Assembly: GCA_032718865.1 (NCBI GenBank)
Contig: JALUTQ010000045.1
Span: 806,001-870,000, forward strand
Direction of reading: 5' to 3'
Source of the DNA: Tilletia caries
Lineage: Eukaryota; Basidiomycota; Exobasidiomycetes; Tilletiales; Tilletiaceae
DNA length: 64,000 bases
Shown here: positions 42,001 to 54,239 of the stretch, piece by piece
Layout: every line of letters starts with the position of its first letter
Position numbering within the stretch: the first letter of the stretch is position 1
Program-made: the position numbers and the translations under genes
The notes under the pieces: model-generated
Seen by the model: the letters and a program-made list of their open reading frames with translations, nothing else
What the model was told of the DNA's origin: nothing
Databases searched by the model: none

Positions 42001-43138
42001 AACACATTCTCCAAGTCCTCGAGCGGCATGTTGAACTCCTCCGGCGAGATGTGGACCAGGGTCGACTTGCGCATCGGGTCCGCACTGCTTGCTGCGCTCG
42101 TTTTGCGCTCGATTAGAGCTTGGATCTGGCCCGCTGGGCTCGCGAGTGGAGGAGGAGGAGGAGGAGGAGGAGCACCCTGTCGGACGACGAAGGAGAGATC
42201 ATCAGGTTCCTCCTGCCTCAGCTGCTGGTGATGTTGTCGCTCGTCTTCGGCGAACATCAGCTGCTGCTGCTGTTGCTGTTGCTGCTCCTCCCCCTCCTCC
42301 TCCTCGGCAAGTTCCCATTCCACCTCACTAGCAGCGCTAAACTGTCGAAGAAGTTTGCGTGGACTCGGTCCTGTTGGCGCTGCCACTGCCGCCGTCTGCG
42401 AGAAGGCAACCCTCCGGGGCGACAAGTCCGCAAAGCTGACCGTTTTCGAAGGAGATCGGCCGGGTGGTGGTCTGGCCAGAGCGCTCTGAACCCGACGTTG
42501 CTCCGACATCGCACGCGGGAGGTATTCCTGATCTCTTCCCGTGCTGCCGAAAGCCGCGTCTACCTCGTCTTCGCTGATGTCGACTCCACCGGACTGCGTG
42601 CGCAACATCGGCCCACTGCCGCTAGCGGACTGAGTGCGGGACATGGGCCCACCACCACTGCCGCTAGCGGACTGAGTGCGGGACATGGGCCCACCACCAC
42701 TGCCGCTAGCCGCGAGGGAAGGAGGAAGTGAGGCAGAAACCGAGGCTGTGCCTGAGCCTACGCCCGAGCCTGATGATGCCGATCGGGCGGTAGCGGTCGT
42801 GGTCGTCATGGCATCGCTCCCCAAGCCTTTCTGGCGAATAAGCTCCATGAAGGAGGGCGCCTCAGAGACGTAGTCTCTCGGCGAGCTGCCTCTTCTTCCT
42901 TGGCCTCCATAGGCTACGGTGGGCTCCTCAATTCCAATCTTGATGCGCTTGTGCTCGCGCTCGGTCGTTGGAGGAGACGCGTCGTGGTCACCGCCTGCAG
43001 GAGCACGAGGAGTGTCTTGCCAGGTGGAAAGCCGGTCCCGACGTAGGAAGGCGCTCCGGACCACACTGGGCGAGGGTGAGGAGCTCGAAGGAATGTCGGT
43101 GGTCGACTTGGACCGCGTCGCTGAATTCTCTTCATCGA

Positions 43139-43169
<31 letters not shown>

Positions 43170-44810
43170 CTCCTCCTCCTCCTCCTCGAGGAGGGCGCCC
43201 TCAGCAACCTCGTGCGAGGCTCTCCTAGCACCGAGTCGATCAGGGTGAATCCCCGACCGTCGAGGATGAGGTTGGGCAGAAGCGCGAACACGACCCATAG
43301 AGCGTAATCTCTGCAACTTGCGCACGAATTCCGAAGGCGTCCTTGCGTCTGTGCCAATCTCGAAACGCGGTGGCTGAGAAGCGGACGTGCTGCTGTCGGA
43401 GTCGCGTGGGACAGTGAGCCTCGGTCCACCGCCACCGCCGCCGCCGCCGCTGCCGCTGGCTTGACTACTTCGACTGGCCGAGTTCGGAGGGCGAGGCGTG
43501 GTGCTGGCGCGGAAGACGAACATGGGCGTTCCGCGAGCGAAGAGCTTCATTGGTTTACGAGGTGTGAGAGGAGCGAAAGGAAGGCCGGTGTTGCTGCTGT
43601 GACCTGAGAGGGAAGGCGTTTGTCCGTCACTACGCTCGTGCGTTGCGGTGCGGGATGTTGTGAGAGTGGCCGGCTCGGGTGTGGCTGCTGCGTTTGAACG
43701 CTCGGGTGTGGTGAGGTCCGGTGCGGTCTTGGATGGGGTTGTGACGGCAGGCTGAGGGTCGGGTGTGACGAGAACGGGCGGAGTTGAGAAAGCAGGAGGA
43801 GGCTTAGTTAGGGATCCGAGCTGTGCCTCGACTTCGCCTTCGTCGATGGAAGTCGTGTCGCCGTGTCGAAAGGAGAGTGGGGGAGGACCGCGAATTGAGG
43901 TGGGTGAGGATTCAGGCCTCTGCGAGGGTTCGTCTTCCTGTTCTGGAGCCTGATTTGAGCTCTGTGGTGGCTCGTCCGCTTGGGACGGATTGTCGAAAGT
44001 GATTTCAGCCGAAGGGGAGTCCATCGACGGCGGTGAGGGCGGGTTGAACATTCTCTGCAGCTTGGTCGGACTGAACATATCACCGCCGAGCCTGTCGTGA
44101 TAGAAGCCTTGGTTCTTTACAGGGCTTCTTGAGCGGGATCGGTTGTCTGGGCGGGGTGTGGATGAGTTGGCGATGTGCTGGCCATGGCTGTTCCGACGCT
44201 CTGGGGAGGCGCGCTGCCAGGCCGGTCTTAGGATTGGGGGCAGAAGGGATGCATCGGGGTTGTAGATCATTGTGACGTCCACGGCTGACGCATTTGACGC
44301 GTCCTGCTCGGCGTCCTGCTCTCCTTCCTGCTGTCGTTCCTGTTCGTGCTCTATTTGCTCTCGTTCGTCCACGGCCGCTGAGGCATTCTGTTGGGCGTCC
44401 TCCTCTGCGTGCTGCTGTCGTTGCTGTGCGTCGTCCTGTTCGTATTCTACTTCCCCCTTTGTTTCCTCGCGTTCCCGCTGTTCTTCCTGTTCGTCGGAGT
44501 GCTCGGGTGGGTCGTGCGCATTTTGCCTGGGTTGCTTTGCAGTGTGGCTGTCGTCGTCGGCGCGAGAATAGTGGATATCGCCCTCGTCCTCGTCCTGCTC
44601 CACGTGTTGCTCCTCGTCCTCCTCGTCCTCCTGCTGCTGCTGGCCGTCGTCCCTGGGAGGGGAGCGCTGTTGTTGTTGCTGGGAGTAGGACTCGTCGTCG
44701 TGGTCGAACTGCTCGAGCTCTGCAAGTGCGTTGTGGCGGATGCTTGCGCTGCTGGCTGTGCTGGTGGATCTGCTGCGTGTCCTGCGAGTGGTGTCTGGAT
44801 CGTCGTCCAT
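39014..44810 (-). CDS. NUD1: Nud1/Cdc11-type LRR scaffold (MEN/SIN, spindle pole body)
   Basis: Exons 44810-40990, 40915-40833 and 40770-39014, with introns of 74 and 62 bp, encode 1886 residues. The N-terminal two thirds is disordered: Gln/Glu-rich start, Ser/Pro stretches, a run of 16 or more Glu, and eight 22-residue repeats (about 41283-41812). From about residue 1210 a leucine-rich repeat domain runs through all three exons (LESVNLNRNELSYL, LETLDISGNHLTSL, LRRLNLRGNRLTHF, LERLDLSRNSI and others). It ends with an LRR cap containing PALVWLDG. A long disordered N-terminus with C-terminal LRRs is the layout of fungal Nud1/Cdc11, which anchor mitotic-exit/septation kinases at the spindle pole. 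Assignment is by architecture; another LRR scaffold is possible. Confidence 0.7.
41283..41812 (-). repeat. Eight tandem 66-bp coding repeats in the NUD1-like gene
   Basis: Each 22-residue unit follows SDxGDTxALxxVKGTxxxPSR. Codons vary between copies while frame and unit length are kept, so it is an old but maintained minisatellite. Confidence 0.85.
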
Positions 44811-45061
44811 TGGGGCTGGCTGAGAGAGAGAGAGAGATCGATGCTGGCTGTGAGGCAGACGCGCTGGGTTGTGACGCGAGTGGGGAGTGAGTGTTGATCT
44901 GGGGAGACGCGCTTTGGGGTCAATCGCCGATGCTGTTGTCCAAACGCCGCGCGCTTATGTAAGCTGTTGGCCTGACGGGGCTGTGAGTACTGAGTTAACA
45001 CTTCGCATGGACCTCTCTCTCTCTCTCGCTCTCCCATCTCTCCAGGAGTATCAAAGACAGG
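44811..45061. promoter_or_regulatory. Divergent promoter between NUD1-like and AMSH-like genes
   Basis: 251 bp separate the two start codons. CT/GA dinucleotide runs occur near both ATGs (44821-44834 and 45014-45030). No TATA box stands out. Confidence 0.4.
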
Positions 45062-47824
45062 ATGGTCAAGCGCGGCGCTCAGTCAGCAGGCGCTGCGAAT
45101 GGCGGTGGCGGCGGCGGCGGCGGTGCGAGCGATGAGGAGAAGCGGTTCCACCTTCCCATCCCCTCCGTATTCAGACCGTCGCGAGCAAAACGAGAGCGCG
45201 AGCGACAGCCATCAACCCGGCCAGCCACGCTCGCAGAACTGGCAGACGCAGCCCAGACAGCAGACCTCTTCTTCACAGCCCAGACTCCCGTCAGGCGCTA
45301 CCTCGCAGGCGCACACGGCCTCAACACACAGGCAGACACATACCTCGCTGCCACTCCCACCCCGGACTACGAACACGCCTTCATCTGTCTCGCAAAGGCT
45401 GCTCGCCTCCTCCTCGATCTCATACCAAACAGCCACCCCGGTTGGAAGACCGACCTCACTCCGGAGACTCGCAAGAAGGCACAGGCAGATGCTCAGCTAG
45501 TCCTCGACAAGATGGGCCGCTGCAAGCCCATCCTCATCGACAACTTCGACAAGTGGAAAGCTGCACATCCCAAGATCAGCGACATCACCACAGTACCAAC
45601 TGCAATCTCACAACCGACACAGCCGATCCACCCAGAGCAACTCTCACCGTACGAGCACGACTCACAACCGGAGAACGAGCCCGAGCTGGAGCAGCCTTCA
45701 CCCTCCCCCACCCTCCGATACCGCAGGCCGGAAAGGCAAACAGACTCCTTCGACGTCCGCAACATTCTCGGCTATGATCAATCCCACCCGGCTACTGCCA
45801 CCGCCGCTCAAGCACCATCTTCCCCCTCCTACGCCTCCTCCTCCTCCTCCTCCTCCCGCAGCACCTCCACAAACTCCATAACCTACTCACACACCATCCC
45901 ATACGCAGCCTCCTCCTCTTCCTCCTCCTCCAACATCGAACCATGGTCCTCGACCCCTTCCACATCAACCCAACAGCAGCAGCCCAATCGGTTCGCATAT
46001 CCCATCCTCCGCCGCTCGTCCACCCAGAGATCATCCCACTCCAATGCGCAAGGACAGCAACGAAGGCAGCAAACCGCAGATTCAACCACCTCCTCCGTCC
46101 TCATGACCCCGGACCAGTCCGGACAGGGCTTCGCACCCCGGACCGCCCTCGGAGAATCGTACTACATGACCCTCCCGCCCGCCCTCAGTTTGAGCGCAGT
46201 ACAGCAGACCTTCCCATGTGCCGCTGCTCCTCCTCCTCCGCCACCTTCTTTCCTTCCTCCGTCTGCGCTCGCTCCATCCGTTCAACCGCTCGGACCTGCC
46301 ACAGGCTCAGTTTCAGCACCGAATACCCCGCTCAACGCACGGCCCCCGTCTGTGCTCGGTCCAAGACCGCTCGGCTCACCTGCACAACCAGGCCCAGGCC
46401 CACCTCGCCCTGCTAAATCGCTGGGGAACATACCCATCCCACCACAACTGCAACAACAACAGCAGGATCAGCAAGCTCCATTTTCTCCCCTGCATCAGTC
46501 CGTACCGTCCCTACCACCCCGCGCCGTGCCGCCCACCACTCTCGACCTATCCAGACTCGACATTTCGGAGGCTGCTCTGCCCGCCATCGACCCGGACGGC
46601 GGTGCATCCCGCTTAGAACGCCACGCAACCCAACTCCTCACCCTCGGCCGACACTCCCGTCCGCCCGCCTCACAAGACTGGCACCCGTCCATCAGCAACC
46701 CTGCTCCCGTTCCCGCTCCCGCTCCCGCGCCGGTCCTGCCACAACGCCAACGTCCACGACGGACAGCCACCGAGGAAGAAGATGCCCAGCTTGCGTTGGC
46801 GCTCGAGGCCAGTCGGCGCGATATGGAGGAGTTGGAGAGGAAGGCTGCCGCTGCTTCTACTGCGATTCCTGCGAGGGCGCCCCCGCCGATGTCTGGGTCC
46901 GGGGCGGGTCGGGGGATGTCCGCGCTGGGTGGGTCGGGGGTGGAGGGGCAGGATTTCCCTGCTACAGGTGTGTATCTTCCCATACACCGAGTCTCAGAGC
47001 ACGTATCTCACTGGATTTCTCCCCTTTGACGTTCGTTGACCACAGCATGCACCGAAGGCGGCACCCCGCTCCGCACCGTGATCCTGCCCACCCGCGTCCT
47101 CACCCTCTTCCTCGCCCTCGCCCGCGAAAACACAGAGAACAACATCGAAACCTGCGCGCTCCTCATGGGCAAGCTCCGCACCCACCCGCACCCTGCATTT
47201 GTCATTAGCCACCTGACGGTGCCGGCGCAGAAGGGCAGCTCGGACCGGTGCGAGACGCATGAGGAGGAGGCTATTTGGGCCTTTCAGGAGGAGTCGGGGT
47301 TGGTTACTGTCGGCTGGATACATACTCATCCGTCGCAGAGTGCGTTTTTGAGCTCGTTGGATTTGCATACGCATTGTTCTTTTCAGGCCATGACGCCGGA
47401 GGTGAGTTGGTCTCCAAGGGGCCGTGCTGCTGGTTTGGGAGGGGGTCGAGTAGATTTCAGTGGGCTGGCTGGCTGGCTGACCTTTCTGACTTCTTTGCTT
47501 GAACAGGCTATTGCGATCGTATGTGCGCCCCGACACGAACCCTCCTTCGGCCTCTTCCGACTGACAGACCCACACGGCGTACAGACCATCATGCACGTAC
47601 GTTTCTCACCTCAGCCTCGCCGTCCAGCCTGTCTCCCTCTCTCGCGCGCGCTCTGCTGACCGTTCCTCCGATTATGCAACAAAAAACAGTGCCGCGCCCC
47701 CGGCCTATTCCATCCCCACGTCTCCGAGACGGGCGATGACATCCCGGCGCTGTACACCGATGCGCTGCATGGTCACGTCCGACTGGACCCTGAGGCTAAG
47801 TTGATGGTTGTCGACCTGCGTTGA
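45062..47824 (+). CDS. sst2: AMSH-type JAMM deubiquitinase
   Basis: Exons 45062-46967, 47046-47401, 47507-47596 and 47690-47824 give 828 residues. Residues ~55-165 form a USP8-dimerisation/MIT-like helical domain. A long Pro/Ser/Gln-rich linker with several poly-Gln and poly-Pro runs follows. The C-terminal MPN+ domain has the upstream Glu in NNIETCALLMG and the zinc motif HTHPSQSAFLSSLD (H-x-H-x7-S-x2-D). These metalloproteases (AMSH/STAMBP, fission yeast Sst2) cleave K63-linked ubiquitin on ESCRT-0 cargo at endosomes. All catalytic residues are present. A Gly-rich run follows the start codon. It shares its promoter region with the NUD1-like gene. Confidence 0.9.
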
Positions 47825-48198
47825 ATTCACGAGCGGGAGGGGGGGTCTTTTCCTTTCTGACCAACGAGGGGACCCCTTTTTCTTTTCGCCTGCGCCGCTG
47901 CGCTCTTCCGCACCCCCGGTTTATCCTCTTCACCTTCCCGTGTTCCCTCGCATCACACACGCAAATGCATTAATGTATCCTTCTCCTCACGCCTCACTTC
48001 AGGACTCTCTCAAGCGTAGAGATCAAAATAAGTTAAGGGGAAGATAGGATTTTTGTTCGGCGCGCGCCCGTCCATCATCCGATCCAAAGGCGTTTGCCCA
48101 GAAGTAGTGAGAAGTAGGGAGAATTTTTGAAGGGTACGAGTATACCAAGGAAGAATGAACCATGGCTACCGGAGAGAAAGAGAGGGAGGAGTGCCCAT

Positions 48199-48240
<42 letters not shown>

Positions 48241-48317
48241 GGAAAGGCGAGCATCGGGTTTTGGGGCGACGGGGGACGGGGGACGGGCGGCGCGGCGCGG
48301 CGCGGCGCGGCGGAGTT
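47825..48317. other. Convergent intergenic region with GA microsatellite
   Basis: Holds the 3' ends of the flanking genes. An (AG)n tract lies at 48205-48240, followed by GGCGC repeats at 48287-48310. No gene seen. Confidence 0.6.
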
Positions 48318-49979
48318 TCACAATTTGGGCGCCGACGAGTCGAGCCTGGTCAGGGCGCCCGGTTGATCGCGCTCGATGACGTTCACCGCGCTCAGCGCTG
48401 CGTCGGGGAACTTGGACGCGTACAGCTGTGCCTGGCCTGAGGACGCTTGTCCCTTGGCAACGCGTGCGGCGATTCCGTGAGCGATGACGGAGAGCTGTGA
48501 AAGGAAAGAGGGATGTAAAGGGGGGGGGGGGGGGGGAAGAATCAACAACAAGTGAGTTGAAAAGGTAGAGGGAAGGGTCAGAAGGGGGAGAGAGGACGTA
48601 CCCGGAACCAAGCCCATGCCTCGCAATATGTCCATACAGGGATGGGATACGCCCTCCCGACCTGCTTACAATACGTCCGTATCAACGTACTCTTCCCCGG
48701 CAACGGACTCACCCGTTCCTCCCCCTCCCTCTCCAACCGCTGCTCCAACTCCTCCAGCCCACCCATCATCAAGATCAGCTCCCCACGCTCAAAGACCGCA
48801 TTCATTCGTTCTTCCGGGTCGTGTAAGCGGGTCCGGAGCTCGGAGATGGGGTGGTGCGGGATGGAGCAGTCGAGGGAGAAGGGTTGGAGCAGGTTGGCGA
48901 GGTCGGAGAGGGGGTGGCCGAGGGTGGAGAGTTCCCAGTCGAGGACGGCGATCACGTAGGGTTCGGTCGGGTGGTAGATCTTTTAGGTTGAACAAGGAGG
49001 GGCCATGTCAGTTTTCCCCCTCCATCCGAGCGAGTTAAGGAAGCTACTGCGTGAAAGTCTCACCAAGTTGTCAATCTTGTAGTCTCCGTGCACGATCTGA
49101 GGGGAACAAAAGGCAATGGGTGAGTTTGGGGCCAAAGGGAATAGGGCAAAGCGGAAGTCCACGTACCCGATTCTCATCAGCCGGCGAATTCTTAGCAAAC
49201 CAACCCGTCAACCTCTCAAAGTCCGGAATCCCCCCAACCCTCTCCCCCGTCTCCCGATCCTCCGCCTCCGCCTGCCTCCCATGCACAGTACTCAACGCCC
49301 TCAACTGCCTCGGATAAAAATCCGACCGTTTCCCATACTCCCCCAACCCAATCTTCACAGGATCGATCCGGTGCAGGTTCGCCAGGGTGCGGATTGCGGA
49401 TTCCCAGGCGGCTGCGCGGAGGGAGTACGTGGGCATGGAGAGCATGCGGACGTCGGAGAAGATGCGGCCTTGGACGAAGGCCATGATGAAGAAGGGGGTG
49501 CCGATCACTTCGGTGTCGGTGCAGAGGCAGAAGACGCGCGGGACGGGGACGGCGTCTTCGTGCGGTTTCGACGACGAGGACTGAGATGAAGAGGGGAGGG
49601 AGTCGTTGTACTTCCCCACCGCCTGCAGGATGCGGAACTCCCGATCGATGGCATGGGCCGTAGGCGAGAGCAGCGTTCCCGGCGGTTTCTTGCGGAGCAC
49701 GTAGCGTGCTCCCTGCTTGTCGGTGAGGATGTAGGTCGGGTTCGACTGTCCGTAGGTGAACTGGCGGACGTCGACGGGTGCTGCGATGGTGGGGACGTGT
49801 TTGACGAGGTACTCGTTCAGGTTGGCCTCGTTGATGGGCTGTCGGATCTTGCCGTACTCCTGGCCCTCGTTCTTGGGGTCGCTGCTGTCGTCCATGTTGT
49901 CGTTGTCGGTGTCGACGTTCGGTGTCGACGGCCAGTGGGATGTGGGATGAAGATGGTGGTGGTGGTTCTGGTGATGCAT
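48318..49979 (-). CDS. APH-family phosphotransferase, ACAD10/11 N-domain-like
   Basis: Exons 49979-49167, 49096-49064, 48979-48602 and 48494-48318 (total 466 residues). After a His-rich start the fold is that of aminoglycoside/choline phosphotransferases: an ATP-binding region (QFTYGQSNPTYIL and YVLRKKPPG), the catalytic loop VHGDYKIDNL encoded by its own 33-bp exon, and the metal-binding VLDWELSTLGHPLSDL. This sequence style matches the kinase-like domain of ACAD10/ACAD11 and its stand-alone fungal homologues, which act on 4-hydroxy fatty acyl groups in animals. The fungal substrate is not known to me. The third intron holds a run of 14 G on the plus strand (about 48521-48534). M28 could be an alternative start. 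Confidence 0.8.
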
Positions 49980-50315
49980 GCTGCCCCCTTCCCAAGCTGG
50001 GAGAAGAACACATGCGGGAACCGGCTAAGTGACACAACCGGATACCCACGCCTTGCTCACCTCGACCATAGTCTCAACAGAGACCGCCCCGCGAACTCAA
50101 ACATCGTTTGCGCCGGGGCTGTCGGGTCTGTGGTCGTTCGAGTGTCGAGACTACCTCGACCACATGGACGGGACGAAGGCAGCAAGGAAGGGATCACAGC
50201 TGCTTCTGAAGCATGGCCAGCAGGTCGCACTCGGGGCCCACAGTCAAGCCAAAAGGAATACAATGCAATGCAAGGATACTTGTCTATTCAATGGTGTGTG
50301 ATTCCCAAACCCGCC
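49980..50315. other. Intergenic, no gene seen
   Basis: Between the 3' end of the PPR-like gene and the APH-like gene; serves as upstream region of the latter. Confidence 0.5.
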
Positions 50316-53300
50316 TTAAGACCTCGGCCGCATCGCCTCCTCCGGAATGCCCGCCCGCAACCCCAGATAGGTAATGATCCGATTCGTTCTCCTCTGCGGG
50401 AACTTCCAAGCATACCACCCCTCCCCATTCGCCCCACCCTCCTTCTCCCCCTTCCCCACCCCCTCCCTCTCCTTCAAATCCTCCGCCTCCTCAGCAGCAT
50501 CAGCAACCTCCGGCCTCAAATGCATCCTCCGCCGTCGCCGCTCCTCCCGCCTCCGCACCTCCTCCTGCACAACCAGCTCGTCCGGACCGAACTTGTTCAG
50601 CATCCGGGCCCATTGGCCAAGCACCCAGCCGGGCGCTTGGTCCGCTGTCACGCGCCGGAGGGCGGTGAGGACCCAGAATAGCTGGCGGGGTACGGGCGCG
50701 GGGTGGAGGGCTCGCGCTTGGCCTTGTTCGTCGACTTCGAGCGTGGACGAGGAGGAGAGGGCGGGTCTGCCGAAGATTCGGTCGGGGATGCGTTTCTCTA
50801 GTCGGGAGGCTTGGTTTTCGCTCGTCACCGGACCATAGACGTTGTCGAGCACGTTGCGTCCGATCGGGCCCATCCACTCCAGATCAGCCGCATCGTCGCC
50901 CACCCCCTTCCCGTCGCCGTCGTTGGCCACGCCACGGTTGCCCGGCGCTGTGCGCTGAGGAGGAGGATGATCCGTCGATGTCTGCTGCAGGACATTACGA
51001 TCGAAAAACTCCCGTCGCTGCGACTCGGCCGACGACGAGGGAGGGGTAGGCGACGCCCCCTCAAACTGATACGCCTCCACACCCCCTCCAGCCATCCCAT
51101 ACCCCTGACCCTCCCTCTCCCTCCAGCTCGCAGCCCTCCGCGCCGCCACCTCCCGCTGATACGCCGCCTCCCTCGCCTTCCCCCTTCTCCTCACCGAATC
51201 CGTCCCACAATCCGGCCGCACGCGCATGAACGCCTCAAACAGGAACACAAGACTCTCCAAGCTCCACCCCCTCCCGCGCGCGCGCACATGACTCAACAGT
51301 TCCGAAACGTCCAACGCATTCGCGGGCCGACCTAGACTCTCGTCTTCTTCCAGCCCGAGCCGACGGAGGACCGCGAAGACTTTGCGACGGATCGTGACGA
51401 GCTCGGATGTTATGTTGGCGACGGTGCTGGGCTGCGGGGGTAGGCCGTGTAGGCTGTAGCCGCGGAAGAGGGCGTCGAACATGGGCAGCGTCACCTCGTT
51501 CACGACCCGATGGCCAGCCGCGGCCCTGACGAATTCACCCACACCTTCTTCTTCGCCCTCGCCCGCACCATCACCCTCCGCCGCCGACGTGGAGGTGGAG
51601 GTGGGTGAGATCGGCGTCTGCTCGTAGTCGGCAAGCACCTCAACAGCCTGCTTCCAGTCGCCAAGATGGGAGAAGAGCCGGATGAACTGGGTGTACATGA
51701 CCTCATCCGGCACGACATGCGGCGGCAGCCGGGGCGTGATGGCAGGATGGGTAGGGATCCCAAAGATCTTCCTCAATGTCTGTTCATGCCGCTTCGTCGG
51801 CAACTTCTTCGATCGGTGCTGCTGACCATACACGAACTCCTCGTCGGCATCTTCGTCGTCTGCGTCCACATGGTCATCAACGACGTTCGACCGCCTTGGT
51901 TTCCGAGGCGGTTTCGGAGGCGACGGTAGTCTGCCGCGCCAACGGACCGATGAGGCCTGTTGGACGCCCATCGAACGCCGCATGCGCACCTTGGTCATCT
52001 GCTTGTCGTCCCACCGGAGTAAAGCGCGCATCTGCTCGAGCCACACCTTATCCTTCGACCACGTCCTCCCCTTCCGCGCAATCTGTCCCAACTCCCGATC
52101 CAAACTAGGCAAGTGATTCTCATCCTGCCGCTCGAGCTCAAGGAACGGAGCAGACACGGCACCACCTCCGCCACCGCCGCCGTCGCCGTCGCGATCGGAT
52201 GGGAACGAAATCCAGGAAAGCGCACCGGCAATGAGGTTTCCACCCGAACTTTTCCCCCGACGGCCCTCCGATTCTTCGATCTGACTGAGCCGCTCCCACT
52301 CCTGCAACATGGCATTGTCCCGCACGAGGTCGTACACGTCGCGCAGTCGCTGGACCGTCTCGTTCACCGCCGCCTGTCCGTCCTCCTTGAGTTCGATCGA
52401 AGGGAGCTGGAGATCAGCTTGGAGCTGGCTGTTTCCGCCGCCGCTGGCCTTAGTGGTGGCGGCAGCCTGTGCCGCGGGCTCGTAGTCGCCACCCTCCAAC
52501 CAATCCTCGGCCGGGGCTGTGTAGGGAGCGCTGGGAGCCTGGACACGGACCCATGCCCAGAGGACCTGGGTGAGGAGGATGGAGTTGAACATGCTCCTTT
52601 CCTTGTTGTGGGTGTCTTCGAGCACCGAGTCGATTCCGGCGGCTGTCCAGCCAGCGGGGAGAGGGACTGGCTCGCTGCGTTTCTTGACGGGCTGACGGAA
52701 CCCCCATCTGACGTCCTCGTCATCCTCCTCTCTTCCTTCTTGTTCCTCCTCCTCCTTCTCCACCACGCGACTGTGCGGCGCCGGTTCGACAGGCGCGGGA
52801 TGTTTGCCCTCAATGGGGGCGATGACCGGCGGCTCCCACCAAGCGCGGGATAGACATTCACGCACGGTAGCGCGTACTTCATCCCACTCGCGCACGCGCT
52901 GAAAACACATAATCCTGGCGGCATATGCATACACAGAGGGCCCACCGGGCCCGAGCCCGCCCGAGCTGACGAGGGAAGGAAGGTGTTCGCCTTTCCTGGC
53001 GAATTGTGGGGAGTGCTGGGGGCCATCTGTATCAGAAGTGGTGGAGGAGTCGAGGAATCGGCGGAAGGGCCTGTCTGGGTATCTGCTGAGCATGGCGCGG
53101 TAGACGAGGCTGAAGATGCTGAGGTAGATCTGCGCCGGTGTCTTAGGACGCTTCTGGCGCTGAACATTTCGTGGATCTACGGAGCCTGGCATGGCAATAT
53201 CTGTATTGTGATCCTCCTCCTGCGGGTGCGATGAGTGCTCCCCTGGTCCATCAGGCGCGTCGGGATCATCGTCATCGAGATGTGCGAGTGGGTTCTTCCC

Positions 53301-54239
53301 GGGCCGGGTCGGTGTTTTGGGGAAGGCGAGTTCGTCTGCGTCGGCGACAGCCTCGATGGTTTGCTTGTCCTGTGGGAAGAAGTGTACGCGGATCTTGAAG
53401 GATCCGTAGAGGGGGTTGTTGAGGAAGTTGTTGAGGTTTGCGATGAAGGTGCGTGGTGGGATGTGGTGGTGGGGTGGTCTTTGGTGATCCTGGTGGGTCG
53501 GGTGGCAGGCGTACTCGTAGAAGCCCGGTACTCGAGAGGAGGCGTTGTACTTGGGCAGGGGGGCTGGTTTGTCCTCTGCTGCTTCTGGTGGTTGTTCGCT
53601 GCTGGGGGAGTGAGTGGCGCTCTCGAGGAGGACTGGCTTCCGTTTTGCTTTGGAGAGCTCCCTGTTGAGATCTGTGTGTAGGGGAATGGCGCGTGCGAGG
53701 ATGTCGAGCATGATTTCGAAGGACATGCGGTCGGGCCCGATGCGTGCCTTGGTTGGCGCGCGTGATTCTGAGTGTTGCTTGAACTGGGTGAGGAAGACGT
53801 CTCTAAGCAAGCGTATGGACTCGAAGATGTATGCGGGGGGCGGGGTGCGATGTGTGCGTGCGAGGGCGAGCAGGTAGTTGTTCAGCTTGACGGTGGGGAT
53901 GTCGACGAACTTGGGCCCTGCTGCGGCGGCACCGCGTTTTGCCTTGCGTGTAGCTGATGCTGACGGTGCTGGTGCTGAGGCAGCCTGGGTCCTGTAGAGA
54001 GTCTTTGAGGAGGAGGCCGGGTTGGAGTCTGAGCGTGAGCGTGAGCGTGAGTGGAGATCGACGTAGTAGTCCTCGTCGGCTGGACGCTCTACCCTGCGGT
54101 GCCGTGATCCCTTGAGCTGGGTGGAGGATGAGCTGAATGGTCTGCGCGCCCAGGCAGGGGCGAGGGCGAGGAAGAGGGCGTCGCAGGGGAGATCGGTAGC
54201 CACGCGCCGTCGCACCGCCGCCGCTGCTGCTCCCACCAT
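50316..54239 (-). CDS. Large PPR-like protein, probably mitochondrial
   Basis: A single open frame of 1307 residues without introns. The N-terminus (MVGAAAAAVRRRVATD ... ARRPFSSSS) is Arg/Ala/Ser-rich without acidic residues, typical of a mitochondrial presequence. The best repeat-like element is near residue 820-850 (PDEVMYTQFIRLFSHLGDWKQAVEVL), which fits the pentatricopeptide helix-turn-helix pattern. Weaker candidates occur around PDRMSFEIMLDILARA and near the C-terminus. Long charged or Ser/Pro-rich segments separate them. A role in mitochondrial RNA handling is inference from presequence plus PPR-like motifs. No closer family is recognised. Confidence 0.6.
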   Translation of the reverse strand: MVGAAAAAVRRRVATDLPCDALFLALAPAWARRPFSSSSTQLKGSRHRRVERPADEDYYVDLHSRSRSRSDSNPASSSKTLYRTQAASAPAPSASATRKAKRGAAAAGPKFVDIPTVKLNNYLLALARTHRTPPPAYIFESIRLLRDVFLTQFKQHSESRAPTKARIGPDRMSFEIMLDILARAIPLHTDLNRELSKAKRKPVLLESATHSPSSEQPPEAAEDKPAPLPKYNASSRVPGFYEYACHPTHQDHQRPPHHHIPPRTFIANLNNFLNNPLYGSFKIRVHFFPQDKQTIEAVADADELAFPKTPTRPGKNPLAHLDDDDPDAPDGPGEHSSHPQEEDHNTDIAMPGSVDPRNVQRQKRPKTPAQIYLSIFSLVYRAMLSRYPDRPFRRFLDSSTTSDTDGPQHSPQFARKGEHLPSLVSSGGLGPGGPSVYAYAARIMCFQRVREWDEVRATVRECLSRAWWEPPVIAPIEGKHPAPVEPAPHSRVVEKEEEEQEGREEDDEDVRWGFRQPVKKRSEPVPLPAGWTAAGIDSVLEDTHNKERSMFNSILLTQVLWAWVRVQAPSAPYTAPAEDWLEGGDYEPAAQAAATTKASGGGNSQLQADLQLPSIELKEDGQAAVNETVQRLRDVYDLVRDNAMLQEWERLSQIEESEGRRGKSSGGNLIAGALSWISFPSDRDGDGGGGGGGAVSAPFLELERQDENHLPSLDRELGQIARKGRTWSKDKVWLEQMRALLRWDDKQMTKVRMRRSMGVQQASSVRWRGRLPSPPKPPRKPRRSNVVDDHVDADDEDADEEFVYGQQHRSKKLPTKRHEQTLRKIFGIPTHPAITPRLPPHVVPDEVMYTQFIRLFSHLGDWKQAVEVLADYEQTPISPTSTSTSAAEGDGAGEGEEEGVGEFVRAAAGHRVVNEVTLPMFDALFRGYSLHGLPPQPSTVANITSELVTIRRKVFAVLRRLGLEEDESLGRPANALDVSELLSHVRARGRGWSLESLVFLFEAFMRVRPDCGTDSVRRRGKAREAAYQREVAARRAASWREREGQGYGMAGGGVEAYQFEGASPTPPSSSAESQRREFFDRNVLQQTSTDHPPPQRTAPGNRGVANDGDGKGVGDDAADLEWMGPIGRNVLDNVYGPVTSENQASRLEKRIPDRIFGRPALSSSSTLEVDEQGQARALHPAPVPRQLFWVLTALRRVTADQAPGWVLGQWARMLNKFGPDELVVQEEVRRREERRRRRMHLRPEVADAAEEAEDLKEREGVGKGEKEGGANGEGWYAWKFPQRRTNRIITYLGLRAGIPEEAMRPRS

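Noticed and set aside
42089..44897. Plus-strand Leu/Arg-rich frames opposite the NUD1-like gene
   Set aside because: Produced by CTC/CTG triplets complementary to poly-Glu/Gln codons; the minus frame is one exon of 1274 codons with LRRs.
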